From contig PLCN01000015.1 of NCBI GenBank assembly GCA_003134785.1, forward strand, positions 62,001 through 126,000: a DNA stretch of 64,000 bases, in the 5' to 3' direction. The stretch's first letter is position 1; each line of letters opens with the position of its first letter. This stretch comes from Spartobacteria bacterium. Lineage in GTDB: Bacteria; Verrucomicrobiota; Verrucomicrobiia; Chthoniobacterales; UBA10450. Of the stretch, positions 25,802-34,003 are shown one piece after another. Under the pieces are notes generated by a model. That model had not been told where the DNA came from. It worked only from the letters and a program-made list of their open reading frames with translations, and did no database searches. The position numbers were made by a program, and so were the translations under genes.

Positions 25802-25950
25802 GCCTAACGAGAATAAGATCAGCGACGGCTGGCGGGAGCGAGCGCCGATTTCATTTCATCCTTCATAATTCATCCTTCAATCTTGACCTAGAGCTGCCAG
25901 CCAGCCTGCTCGCGAATACCCTCGGAGTTCGCTGCATCGTTGGGTTAAGC
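25802..25950. repeat. attC-like repeat, best-preserved copy
   Basis: Left core GCCTAAC (25802-25808) leads to GAGAATAAGATCAGCGACGG, then CTGGC. The right side runs GCCAGCCTGCTCGCGAATAC to TTCGCTGCATCGTTGG and ends in GTTAAGC (25944-25950). The ends are inverted: GCCTAAC...CAGCGA on the left pairs with the complement of TCGCTG...GTTAAGC on the right, and GGCTGGC pairs with GCCAGCC. The middle is unlike the copy at 29040, while both ends match it. This is the structure of an integron attC site. It exactly fills the gap between two genes. Confidence 0.6.
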
Positions 25951-25952
25951 GG

Positions 25953-26654
25953 TTATGTCGGAGCCAAAACATCGGCAAGGCGGCGGAACAGCGCAAAATA
26001 CGCAGTAAAGTAGGTAGTAATATCCGGATCAGGCTGGAAATAAATGACTGGTGCTGCGATGAGGAGTCTCCCCACATCATAACCCTGTTTCAGCTTCTGT
26101 TGAGGGGTCAGTCGAAGGTGACGTTTCGCGACTGCGACGAAGTCCGCGCGGCACTTGTCCGAAGAGTGAGCAACGCGATTACGTATTGTAAATGCGTCTT
26201 GGAGGCGTTGCTGGGAAGGAATATCTACGTCAGAGAACGGACGCCCGGAGCCAAAATAGATCTTCGCGCGATCGACGACTTCTGACCAAGCGACCCAGCT
26301 CAGAAACGAACGCTCGAAGTCGAACTTGCTTTTGCGCGTGAGCACCTGGCCGGCATGCGCCAGTGTCTCGCATCGACCAATCCGTGAATGAGGTGCGTAG
26401 CCAGAGGGAGCCTGAGCGCCGGCCATGTACCGGATGAAGCAGGCCTGTACAAATTCCTCCCACGCCCCAACGGCAGTCATAAAAGAAAGGGCGATAACAC
26501 GACGCGCCTGTGCGGGGAACAAGAGCTCCCAACCCTGAATATTGTCGTAACCCTCTTCGGCACACTCCAACACCCCAGAAGCTAGTTTCTCCGATGATTG
26601 CAATGCCCAAAGAAAGTCATGTCTAACTGAGATTAGGGTTGGAGTGCGTGGCAT
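25953..26654 (-). CDS. HEPN-type protein, candidate RNase
   Basis: 233 residues. The pattern of an N-terminal helical part with SFMTAVGAWEEFVQACFIRYM and a later motif TIRNRVAHSSDKCRADF (R-N-x3-H) matches the MAE_28990/RiboL-PSP-like HEPN families, whose R-x4-6-H pair cleaves RNA. Such proteins act in abortive infection and toxin systems. The stop codon abuts the right core of the attC-like repeat, and GCCTAAC at 26665 lies just upstream of the start, so the gene fits a single integron-type cassette. Activity and partner are inferred only. Confidence 0.62.
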   Translation of the reverse strand: MPRTPTLISVRHDFLWALQSSEKLASGVLECAEEGYDNIQGWELLFPAQARRVIALSFMTAVGAWEEFVQACFIRYMAGAQAPSGYAPHSRIGRCETLAHAGQVLTRKSKFDFERSFLSWVAWSEVVDRAKIYFGSGRPFSDVDIPSQQRLQDAFTIRNRVAHSSDKCRADFVAVAKRHLRLTPQQKLKQGYDVGRLLIAAPVIYFQPDPDITTYFTAYFALFRRLADVLAPT

Positions 26655-26664
26655 CGGGTTAGCC

Positions 26665-26934
26665 GCCTAACTTGGAATTGGGTAGGACGGGAATGGGAGG
26701 GTGCATCCTTTGCAGCATATCGGAGCGGGGCGCGGCGGGCAATGGGAAACGCGGTGAGGACCCGCCTACGCCAAGACTCCGGCGTGGCAGGCGGAGGGCA
26801 GAGGGCAGATTTCTTTCGTCCCTGCGGGGACTCTTTGGAAGATCACGACCGGTTATCCCCAGCGCTGAAGCGCTGGGCTATTGTCAAGGAGCCGAGAAGA
26901 ATCGCACCTTTCACGAGACGCGATGAGACCTAAC
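26665..26934. other. Gene-free stretch bounded by GCCTAAC and ACCTAAC core sites
   Basis: GCCTAAC at 26665-26671 lies 11 bases upstream of the HEPN gene start. ACCTAACGAGACACAAGATC at 26928 has the attC-like left-end consensus and contains the stop codon of the symporter gene. Between them I see no credible gene, only a CAGCGCTGAAGCGCTG palindrome near 26860. No right-hand core was recognised. Confidence 0.4.
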
Positions 26935-28204
26935 GAGACACAAGATCAGTAGATCCGAGCGGAGCCTGGTCGACGCGATCATCACAGCTTCGCGCGACGA
27001 GCGCGGCTGCAACGAGATGGCCGGTTGTGTTCAGCACCGTGGCGAAGACATCGGGGATCGCGTCGACTGCGATCAGGATCCCGATTCCTTTGGCCGGCAG
27101 ACCGATGGCAAGAAAGAGTGGTGTCAGCATGATGAACGCGCCGCGCGGAATGCCCGGCACGGCGAACGCAAGGAACACTGAAGCGAAAGCGACCGTCGCT
27201 ACGCTGCCGGCGTGGAGCGGCACGCCGTAGAACCAGCCGACAAAGAGCGCGCCGATCGTCCATGACACCGGCGCCGCAATCTTGAACGTGGAGACGGCAA
27301 GAGGCAGGACAAATCCGGTGACCCGCTCGGGCAATCGCAAGTTCTTCTCGGCCGTCTCGACGAGCGCCGGCAGCGACGCGATCGACGAGCTCGAGCTGAA
27401 GGCAATGAGCTGCGGTGGCAGTGCGGCACGCGCGAAGCGGCGCAGCGGAATCCGGCCTGCGATTGCCACAACGGGGTAGAGCAGCAGCGTTACGGCGACG
27501 CTCACGATCGAGTAGGCCGCGACATAAAAGCCAATCGCGCCCGCCAGCGTTCCGCCGGCATGGATGGCCAGGGGAAGGACGAGCGCGAACACGCCGAGCG
27601 GCGCAGCGAGAATGATCCAGCGGACGAGGACGAGCATCGCGTCGCTCAGGGCGCGGAAGAAGCGCGTCAGCGTCTGACGCGATGCCTCGGGGGAGCGCGC
27701 AATTGCCAGCGCGAGGAGCAGCGTGAAAAGGATCAGTGGCATCATCGCCCCGCTCGCGGCGGCGGCGATCGGGTTCGCCGGGAGGAGTGAGACAAGCCAC
27801 GCTGAGAACGTTTGCGCCTGTCCTCCCGCAGACATTTCATTGGCCGCTTCGACCGCGCCGGGCGGGAGTTCCAGCGCACCGTGAGGCGGTAGGAGCCTGA
27901 ACATCGCCAGCGCGACCGGAATGACGATTGCGGCGACTCCAAGGAGAAGCAGCACAAAAGTAACGAGCGTCCGTCCGCCGAGCCGGCCGATCGACTTGAT
28001 GTCCGACACCGAGGCGACTCCGGTGATCAGCAGCGAAATGACGAGAGGGATTACGGTCATGCGAATGCCGTTGACCCAGAGCGTGCCGATCGGCGCGATC
28101 GCGTCGGCGGCGCGGATTAGTGAGGCGTTATGCGACGCCGCGATGAGGACGCCGAGGAGGATCGCGGCGAAGAGAGCGAGAAGGACGCGCGTGCTCTCTT
28201 TCAT
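26930..28204 (-). CDS. Dicarboxylate/amino acid:cation symporter (DAACS family)
   Basis: 424 residues from the ATG at 28204. It has the eight-helix plus re-entrant-loop layout of the DctA/GltP family with diagnostic motifs: serine-rich AFSSSSSIASLPAL, GFVLPLAVSTFKIAAPVSW, and NTTGHLVAA in helix 8. It imports C4-dicarboxylates or acidic amino acids with sodium or protons through the inner membrane. The start overlaps the stop of the upstream dehydrogenase (TGATG), so the two are translationally coupled. The last codons and the TAG lie in an attC-like left end, so the native C-terminus may have been replaced. Confidence 0.88.
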   Translation of the reverse strand: MKESTRVLLALFAAILLGVLIAASHNASLIRAADAIAPIGTLWVNGIRMTVIPLVISLLITGVASVSDIKSIGRLGGRTLVTFVLLLLGVAAIVIPVALAMFRLLPPHGALELPPGAVEAANEMSAGGQAQTFSAWLVSLLPANPIAAAASGAMMPLILFTLLLALAIARSPEASRQTLTRFFRALSDAMLVLVRWIILAAPLGVFALVLPLAIHAGGTLAGAIGFYVAAYSIVSVAVTLLLYPVVAIAGRIPLRRFARAALPPQLIAFSSSSSIASLPALVETAEKNLRLPERVTGFVLPLAVSTFKIAAPVSWTIGALFVGWFYGVPLHAGSVATVAFASVFLAFAVPGIPRGAFIMLTPLFLAIGLPAKGIGILIAVDAIPDVFATVLNTTGHLVAAALVARSCDDRVDQAPLGSTDLVSR

Positions 28205-29007
28205 CACATCATCAAGTCGCCACCGTTAATATCGAATGATGCGCCGGTGATGTAGCCGGCGGCCTCCGAGGCAGCGAAGCAAATCAAGTCGGCGACTTCG
28301 CGCGCGGTGCCGATGCGCGGGATCGGGTAACTTGCTGCGAGGCGTTGCAGTGTCTCGTCGTTGGCGTGCTCGCGCGTCAGCTCCGTGTCAATCATCCCGG
28401 GGCAGACGGCATTCACGGTAATCCCGAACTTGCCGAGTTCCTTCGCCGCGGCGCGCGTGAGGCCGAGCAGGCCCGCCTTGGATGCGGTGTAATGCGCGCC
28501 GCCCAGGGTGCTGACCATCCGGCCGGCGGACGAGGAGATATTAATAATGCGGCCGTAGCGCTGCGCCCGCATCGCCGGAAGTGCCGCTTTCGTGAGCAGG
28601 AATGGCGCGGTGAGATTGACCTCAAGTGCCGCGCGCCATTCCTCCGCAGTCAGATCAGGAAACCGCGTGGAGCGCGCGAGCGCGGCGTTGTTAACGATAA
28701 CGTCGACGCGGCCAAAGCGCTCAAGTGTCATTCGCACGATCTCCTCCGCCGCACCGGGCGCGGCGATGTCACCCGGTACGGCTAGCGTGCGTTCGCCGAT
28801 CGACGCGGCGAGACTTTCGGCACGTGCGCGGTCACGCACATTCACTGCCACCGCAGCGCCGCGTTCGTGGAAGCACTCCGCCGCGGCACGCCCGAGCCCG
28901 CGCCAAGCGCCGGTGACGATGACAACGCGCCCGGCAAAGTCCTGCGCTGAACGCTGCCCGCTCATCTCAATATCCGAACTTCCCATTGCGGTTCCCATTT
29001 GCTCCAA
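28204..29007 (-). CDS. Short-chain dehydrogenase/reductase (SDR)
   Basis: 267 residues as read; a start further in (MSGQRSAQDFAGRVVIVTG) is equally possible. Classical SDR motifs are all present: TGAWRGLGRA for NAD(P) binding, NNAA, catalytic Ser in INISSSAG, YTASK with Tyr and Lys, and PGMID. The TGAxRGxG form with ARS after NNAAL resembles FabG-type 3-oxoacyl reductases. An arginine in RDRARAE suggests NADPH. Coupled to the downstream symporter, it probably oxidises or reduces the imported organic acid. The substrate is not deducible. Confidence 0.88.
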   Translation of the reverse strand: MEQMGTAMGSSDIEMSGQRSAQDFAGRVVIVTGAWRGLGRAAAECFHERGAAVAVNVRDRARAESLAASIGERTLAVPGDIAAPGAAEEIVRMTLERFGRVDVIVNNAALARSTRFPDLTAEEWRAALEVNLTAPFLLTKAALPAMRAQRYGRIINISSSAGRMVSTLGGAHYTASKAGLLGLTRAAAKELGKFGITVNAVCPGMIDTELTREHANDETLQRLAASYPIPRIGTAREVADLICFAASEAAGYITGASFDINGGDLMM

Positions 29008-29039
29008 CGCAACTGGCTTTTCACGACCGATGAAGATAA

Positions 29040-29181
29040 GCCTAACGAGAACAAGATCCGCGACGGCTGGCGGGGCGGCGCGTAGCTGCGGGTTGAGGGT
29101 GGAATTTCATGGAAGGTGAGGAGCCGAAGCTGCGAGCCAGCCTGTTCGCGAAGACTTTCGGAGTTCGCTGATGTGCTTAGA
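29040..29181. repeat. attC-like repeat, second good copy
   Basis: Begins GCCTAACGAGAACAAGATCC and GCGACGGCTGGCGGG. Its right part AGCTGCGAGCCAGCCTGTTC and GGAGTTCGCTGATG matches the copy at 25802 closely, while the middle differs in sequence. The right core is degenerate (GTGCTTAG). It lies 33 bases upstream of the dehydrogenase start and marks the end of the run of minus-strand genes. Confidence 0.55.
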
Positions 29182-29262
29182 TGACATGAAGGGAGTTGTC
29201 GGGTGCGGTTTTGGGACCTACACCCGACAATATGAATAAGTGTTTACACACTGAGTTGTCCT

Positions 29263-29430
29263 CACACGAGGGAAAAATGGATTGTCGTCCGGCGCTTTTA
29301 GTGAGTCTTGCGCATACAGCAGGTTTTGCGTTGCGATTACGGCGGTCATCCCACCAGCGGACGCGCCGGTCAGCACGTAATGCGTTTTTTTTGGGTCATA
29401 ATTTACTGTCGCAAGCGGCCAGATTAGGTA
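29263..29430 (-). pseudogene. Possible fragment of a serine esterase gene
   Basis: A short open stretch reads VNYDPKKTHYVLTGASAGGM and TAVIATQNLLYAQDSLKAPD. GASAGGM with a preceding YDP-x3-YV-LTG fits the nucleophile elbow of PHB-depolymerase or feruloyl-esterase-like alpha/beta hydrolases. Upstream the frame runs into the antisense of the radical SAM gene, and downstream it loses all resemblance, so at most a remnant is present. Chance similarity is possible. Confidence 0.35.
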
Positions 29431-29455
29431 TGATGGCCCGGTCGAGAAACTCACC

Positions 29456-31237
29456 ATGCCAACCCTGACCACCTCCACGCGCGCGACAAAGCGATTTTGC
29501 CTCATCCTCGTCAAGCCGTCGCACTACGACGATGACGGGTACGTGATTCAATGGTTCCGCTCCACCATTCCGTCGAATTCACTCGCGGCAGTTTATGGAC
29601 TGGCGCGGGATTGCGCGCAGCGGCATACGCTCGGGGAGGATGTCGAAATCGAGATCCATCCGTTCGATGAAACGAACACGCGCATTCGGCCGGAGAAATT
29701 GGCGCGGATGATCGAGGAAGCCGGGGCCGGCATGGTGATGATGATCGGCGTGCAATCGAATCAGTTTCCGCATGCGCTCGATCTGGCGAAGCCGCTGCGG
29801 GAGCGCGGGATTCAGGTGGGGATGGGCGGGTTCCATGCCTCGGGAATCCTGAGCATGATGGAGGGCAAGGACGCCGATCTCCAGCGGGCGAAAGCGATGG
29901 GCGTGATGATTTTTGCCGGGGAAGCGGAAGGGCGCATGGAACTGGTGCTCAAGGATGCTTTCGAGAAGAAGCTGAAGCCGCTCTATAATTTCATGGCGGA
30001 CCTGCCGAACATCGAAGGCGAACCGCTGCCGCTCATTCCGGCGATTCGCGCGGCGCGCACGGCGGGCGCGGTGACCAGTTTCGACGCGGGACGCGGTTGC
30101 CCGTTCCAATGTTCGTTCTGCACGATCATCAATGTGCAGGGACGGAAGTCGCGCCGCCGGTCAGCGGACGATGTGGAGAAACTCATCCGCGAGAACGTGG
30201 CCCAGGGGTTGAATCGCTTTTTTATTACCGACGACAATTTCGCGCGGAACAAAGATTGGGAGGTCATTCTCGACCGGCTGATTCATCTGCGCCTGAACGA
30301 GAAGATCAAGCTGTCGTTCCTCATCCAGGTGGACACGCTCTGCCATAAGCTGCCGAATTTTATCGAGAAATGCGCCGCCGCCGGAGTGAAGCGCGTTTAC
30401 ATCGGGCTGGAGAATATCAACCCGGACAGCCTCGCCGGCGCGCATAAGCGGCAGAACAAGATCACGGAATATCGCAAGATGCTCCAAGCCTGGAAGACGG
30501 CACGGATCATTACCTACTGTGGCTATATCCTCGGTTTTCCGAACGACACGCCGGAATCGATCATACGCGACGTTGAGATCGTGAAGAAGGAATTGCCGCT
30601 CGATATCCTGGAATTCTTTTTTCTGACGCCGCTGCCGGGCTCGGAGGATCACCAGACCTTGGTGAACTCGGGAGTCGTGGTCGATCCCGACCTGAACAAG
30701 TACGATCTGAACCACGTTTGCGCCCCGCATCCGAAAATGTCGAGGGAAGATTGGGAAGGTGTCTACCGCAAAGCCTGGGAAACGTATTACACGAACGATC
30801 ACATGGAGGCGGTGATCCGCCGGCTGGTCTCGAGACAGGCCCCGGCGAGCAACGCCATCATGCTGATCGCCTGGTTCTGGGGCGCAATTCAGATTGAGAA
30901 AATCCATCCGCTCGAGACGGGGTTGTTCCGCTACAAATTTCGGCGCGATCGTCGACCGGGGCTGCCGATCGAACCGATCTGGAAGTTTTATCCAAAATAC
31001 GCCTTGGAATCGGTGGTGAAACTCGGGAAATGGATCGTGCTCTATTCCCGGCTGCGCGCCATTTATGTGCGCGTGAAGAAGGACCCGAAGAAGCTCGAAT
31101 ACATGGATCTCGCCATGACTCCGGTCACCGACAACGAGGATCTGGAGATGTTTCATACGCCATCAGCGCCGGCGTTTGTCGCGCAGGAGCAGCGGCGGCA
31201 GCATGCTCACGAGCATGCGCATGGGGCGGTCGCGTAG
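29456..31237 (+). CDS. Radical SAM protein with cobalamin-binding-like domain, copy 1
   Basis: 593 residues. The N-terminal Rossmann-like part (about 1-200) ends in VGMGGFHASG, as in B12-dependent radical SAM enzymes of the BchE/class B type, although no DxHxxG cobalamin motif is evident. The radical SAM core follows: GCPFQCSFCTI gives CX3CX2C for the 4Fe-4S cluster, then FFITDDNFARNK, GLENINPDSL and GFPNDTPESI. The C-terminal 130 residues are basic with YRKAWETYYT and may bind substrate or membrane lipid. The reaction is unknown; methylation, ring closure or lipid modification are options. A close paralogue follows in tandem. Confidence 0.85.
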   Translation: MPTLTTSTRATKRFCLILVKPSHYDDDGYVIQWFRSTIPSNSLAAVYGLARDCAQRHTLGEDVEIEIHPFDETNTRIRPEKLARMIEEAGAGMVMMIGVQSNQFPHALDLAKPLRERGIQVGMGGFHASGILSMMEGKDADLQRAKAMGVMIFAGEAEGRMELVLKDAFEKKLKPLYNFMADLPNIEGEPLPLIPAIRAARTAGAVTSFDAGRGCPFQCSFCTIINVQGRKSRRRSADDVEKLIRENVAQGLNRFFITDDNFARNKDWEVILDRLIHLRLNEKIKLSFLIQVDTLCHKLPNFIEKCAAAGVKRVYIGLENINPDSLAGAHKRQNKITEYRKMLQAWKTARIITYCGYILGFPNDTPESIIRDVEIVKKELPLDILEFFFLTPLPGSEDHQTLVNSGVVVDPDLNKYDLNHVCAPHPKMSREDWEGVYRKAWETYYTNDHMEAVIRRLVSRQAPASNAIMLIAWFWGAIQIEKIHPLETGLFRYKFRRDRRPGLPIEPIWKFYPKYALESVVKLGKWIVLYSRLRAIYVRVKKDPKKLEYMDLAMTPVTDNEDLEMFHTPSAPAFVAQEQRRQHAHEHAHGAVA

Positions 31238-31249
31238 GCATGCGTCCTT

Positions 31250-31316
31250 ATAGGGCGTCTCTGTGAAACGCCACCACGGCAATCTAATGGAGGGCGTCTG
31301 ACACAGACGCCCTACA
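31250..31316. repeat. Palindromic repeat TGTAGGGCGTCTGTGTCAGA (minus strand)
   Basis: 31291-31316 read on the minus strand is TGTAGGGCGTCTGTGTCAGA followed by CGCCC, the same design as the TGTAGCGGCGGTCTATGACC repeats but with a different stem. A second partial arm, TAGGGCGTCTCTGTG, starts at 31251 in the opposite orientation. It lies between the two radical SAM genes. Confidence 0.7.
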
Positions 31317-31381
31317 ATGCAGAGGGAAAATTGCTGTCGGGCCGCGCGATGTTGTGTATGGTGGCGACTTCGGAAAACGTG

Positions 31382-33160
31382 ATGCTTACCCCGACCACAT
31401 CCCCGCGCGCCACGAAGCGTTTTTGCCTCGTGCTCGTCAAGCCGTCGCACTACGACGATGACGGGTACGTGATTCAGTGGTTCCGCTCCACCATTCCGTC
31501 CAACACGCTCGCGGCGCTTTATGGTCTGGCCCGCGATTGCGCCCAGCGGCACGTGCTTGGTGATGATGTCGAGATAGAGATCCATCCTTTCGATGAGACG
31601 AACACGCGCATCCGTCCTAAACAACTGGCGGGAATGATCGAGGAAGCCGGCGCGGGCATGGTGATGTTTGTCGGCGTGCAGTCGAATCAATTTCCGCACG
31701 CGCTCGATCTGGCAAAGCCGCTATTGGAACGCGGCATTAAAGTCGCCATCGGCGGATTCCACGTCTCCGGGACGATGAGTATGCTCGGCGGTAACGATCC
31801 CGATCTTCATCGCGCGAAAGCGATGGGCATTTCGCTTTTCGCCGGCGAAGCGGAAGGCCGGCTGGAACAAGTGCTGCAAGATAGTTTCGCGGGCGCGCTC
31901 AAGCCGCTCTACAATTTTATGGCGGACTTGCCCGGCATCGAAGGAATGCCGATTCCGCTAATCAGCTCCGTCCGCGCCGCGCGCACCGCGGGCCACGTGA
32001 CCAGCTTCGACGCGGGGCGCGGTTGCCCATTCCAATGTTCGTTCTGCACCATCATCAATGTCCAGGGACGAAAGTCGCGCCGCCGTTCGCCCGATGACGT
32101 TGAGGAGATTATCCGCGAGAACGTGGCGCAAGGACTGCGCAGCTTTTTCATCACCGACGACAATTTTGCGCGCAACAAGGATTGGGAGGTGATCCTCGAT
32201 CGGATCATTCACCTGCGGGAAGTCGAGAAGCTGAAGCTGTCGTTCATCATCCAGGTGGACACGCTTTGTCATAAGCTTCCGAATTTCATTGAGAAATGCG
32301 CCGCGGCGGGTGTGCGGCGCGTATTCATCGGCCTGGAGAACATCAACCCCGACAGCCTGGCCGGCGCGCATAAACGCCAAAACAAGATTACCGAGTATCG
32401 CAAGATGCTACTCGCCTGGAAGGCGGCGAAGATCATCACTTATGCGGGCTACATCACCGGGTTTCCGAACGACACGGTCGAGTCCATCCGGCACGACGTT
32501 GAGATCGTGAAAAAAGAATTGCCGGTCGACATCTTGGAATTCTTTTTCCTGACGCCGCTGCCAGGCTCGGAGGATCACCAGAAGCTGGTCAACGCAGGCG
32601 TGGAGATCGACCCGGACTTGAACCGCTACGATCTCAACCACGTCTGCGCGCCGCACCCGAAGATGTCGCGCGCGGATTGGGAACGGGCCTACCTCATCGC
32701 CTGGGAGACTTACTACACCATGGAACACATGGAGACGGTGTTGCGACGGCTGGTGGCCAAGAAAGGGAGGGCCAACAATGCCCTCGTGCTCATCACCTGG
32801 TTTATGAGCTCCATCCATCTCGAGAAAATCCATCCGCTCGAGAGCGGCCTGTTTCGCTTGAAGTTCCGGCGCGATCGGAGACCCGGCCGGCCCATCGAGC
32901 CGATCTGGAAGTTCTACCCGACTTACTGGTTCGAATCGATCGTGAAGATGACGAGATTGGCGGCGTTGTATTTCCGGTTACGCCGAATGTACACCCGCAT
33001 CAAGAAGGACCCGAAGAGATTCAAATACATGGACCTTGCGTTAACTCCTGTGACCGACCACGACGTCGATGATCTGGAGATGTTTCACACGCCATCCGCT
33101 CCGGCGTTTGTTGCGCAGGAGCAGCGGCGGCAACATGCTCGCGAGCATGCGGCCGCGTAA
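31382..33160 (+). CDS. Radical SAM protein with cobalamin-binding-like domain, copy 2
   Basis: 592 residues from the ATG at 31382, chosen because MLTPTTSPRATKRFCLVLV aligns with the start of copy 1; earlier in-frame starts exist. It is collinear with copy 1 over the whole length, with long identical blocks such as TSFDAGRGCPFQCSFCTIIN and LEFFFLTPLPGSEDHQ and the same tail QEQRRQHA. Differences cluster in the N-terminal domain (TMSMLGGNDPDLHRAKAMGI) and in the C-terminal part. All cluster cysteines are kept, so both copies should be active. The duplication suggests related but distinct substrates. Confidence 0.85.
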   Translation: MLTPTTSPRATKRFCLVLVKPSHYDDDGYVIQWFRSTIPSNTLAALYGLARDCAQRHVLGDDVEIEIHPFDETNTRIRPKQLAGMIEEAGAGMVMFVGVQSNQFPHALDLAKPLLERGIKVAIGGFHVSGTMSMLGGNDPDLHRAKAMGISLFAGEAEGRLEQVLQDSFAGALKPLYNFMADLPGIEGMPIPLISSVRAARTAGHVTSFDAGRGCPFQCSFCTIINVQGRKSRRRSPDDVEEIIRENVAQGLRSFFITDDNFARNKDWEVILDRIIHLREVEKLKLSFIIQVDTLCHKLPNFIEKCAAAGVRRVFIGLENINPDSLAGAHKRQNKITEYRKMLLAWKAAKIITYAGYITGFPNDTVESIRHDVEIVKKELPVDILEFFFLTPLPGSEDHQKLVNAGVEIDPDLNRYDLNHVCAPHPKMSRADWERAYLIAWETYYTMEHMETVLRRLVAKKGRANNALVLITWFMSSIHLEKIHPLESGLFRLKFRRDRRPGRPIEPIWKFYPTYWFESIVKMTRLAALYFRLRRMYTRIKKDPKRFKYMDLALTPVTDHDVDDLEMFHTPSAPAFVAQEQRRQHAREHAAA

Positions 33161-33314
33161 GGGGAGCGCAGGCTGCTAGCCTGCACTTCGCGGCAGGTTG
33201 CCGCGAAGCACAGCGGGCCGTGTTGGAAAATAAAGCGTTGAGTGGCGAGACCACGTTGCTGCAGATGCGCCCGGCAAGCTGCCGGGCGCGGCAGGCTGGC
33301 AGCCTGCGCTCCCC
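33161..33314. repeat. Large nested palindrome between converging genes
   Basis: The outer arms GGGGAGCGCAGGCTGCTAGC (33161) and GCAGGCTGGCAGCCTGCGCT plus CCCC (ending 33314) pair almost fully. Inside are further stems: TTCGCGGCAGGTTGCCGCGA near 33188 and CCCGGCAAGCTGCCGGGC near 33270. It starts directly after the stop codon of the second radical SAM gene and precedes a converging gene. It could act as a terminator on both strands. Confidence 0.8.
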
Positions 33315-33384
33315 ATTGCAGAAACGAAGAGAACGGGCGAGACGCTGATCCGCCCCACAGTAAGATGCCTGTGCTAGGGCGGCG

Positions 33385-33948
33385 TCATCGCGGTGAAGCC
33401 GAGGACAGGAAATCGTCGTCGATGCCCACAATCAAATCGACGTGGGTGAGGAATTGATCCCGGGCCAGAACTGATTTCTCGATCTTCTTTTTGAGGGGCT
33501 CGCTGACCGGAATCTCGAAGTCTTTGCGACTGGAGTCTCCTGTTTTCGTCAGAGGATTCGGCATCACTTGCGGAAAGCCGGTAAGCGGCTTGCCCGAATT
33601 ATCGAGAACGTTGACCTCGATCGTTTCGCTGCCGGCATCCTTGGAGCGAATGACCTTGATCAAAAATCGGTAGGGCAGATGTGGCACTCGGCCCTCGATT
33701 TGTTGAGCGCTGTTCCCATTTAAGACCGTCGCTTGCGATAAAGGGAAAACGTCACGCTCATGGGACGGGGCCGAGACGCGTTTTTCTCCGGGCTTCGCAT
33801 CGCGAATTTTTTCACGAAAGTGATACCGAACTTCAGCCGCGAAAGGCTCAGGCTTCTGGGATGGCTCTTCAGCACCGAAGACCGGCCGAGCCAGCATCCC
33901 GCTGAAGAGAAGGCAATACCACGTCAGCGAAGAAATGACCACGCGCAT
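33385..33948 (-). CDS. Secreted protein of unknown function
   Basis: 187 residues from the ATG at 33948, which begins a signal peptide (MRVVISSLTWYCLLFSGMLA); the frame continues far upstream antisense to the next gene and is not used. The mature part is charged and beta-rich (FAAEVRYHFREKIRDAKPGE, YRFLIKVIRSKDAGSETIEVNVLDNSGKPL, VHVDLIVGIDDD) and has no recognised domain. It lies 55 bases downstream of a GH75-like gene on the same strand. Confidence 0.55.
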   Translation of the reverse strand: MRVVISSLTWYCLLFSGMLARPVFGAEEPSQKPEPFAAEVRYHFREKIRDAKPGEKRVSAPSHERDVFPLSQATVLNGNSAQQIEGRVPHLPYRFLIKVIRSKDAGSETIEVNVLDNSGKPLTGFPQVMPNPLTKTGDSSRKDFEIPVSEPLKKKIEKSVLARDQFLTHVDLIVGIDDDFLSSASPR

Positions 33949-34003
33949 CCGCCACACCTCCACGATGGAAGCGTCCCGCACAACCAGAAATTCCCAGCTC
34001 GCT

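Noticed and set aside
20256-29181. Integron integrase
   Set aside because: No tyrosine recombinase frame was found on either strand of this region or elsewhere in the window, so the array is called attC-like only.
30161-31156. 331-codon open frame on the minus strand
   Set aside because: Antisense to the first radical SAM gene; the same shadow appears opposite the second copy at 32408-32833, so it only mirrors the real gene.
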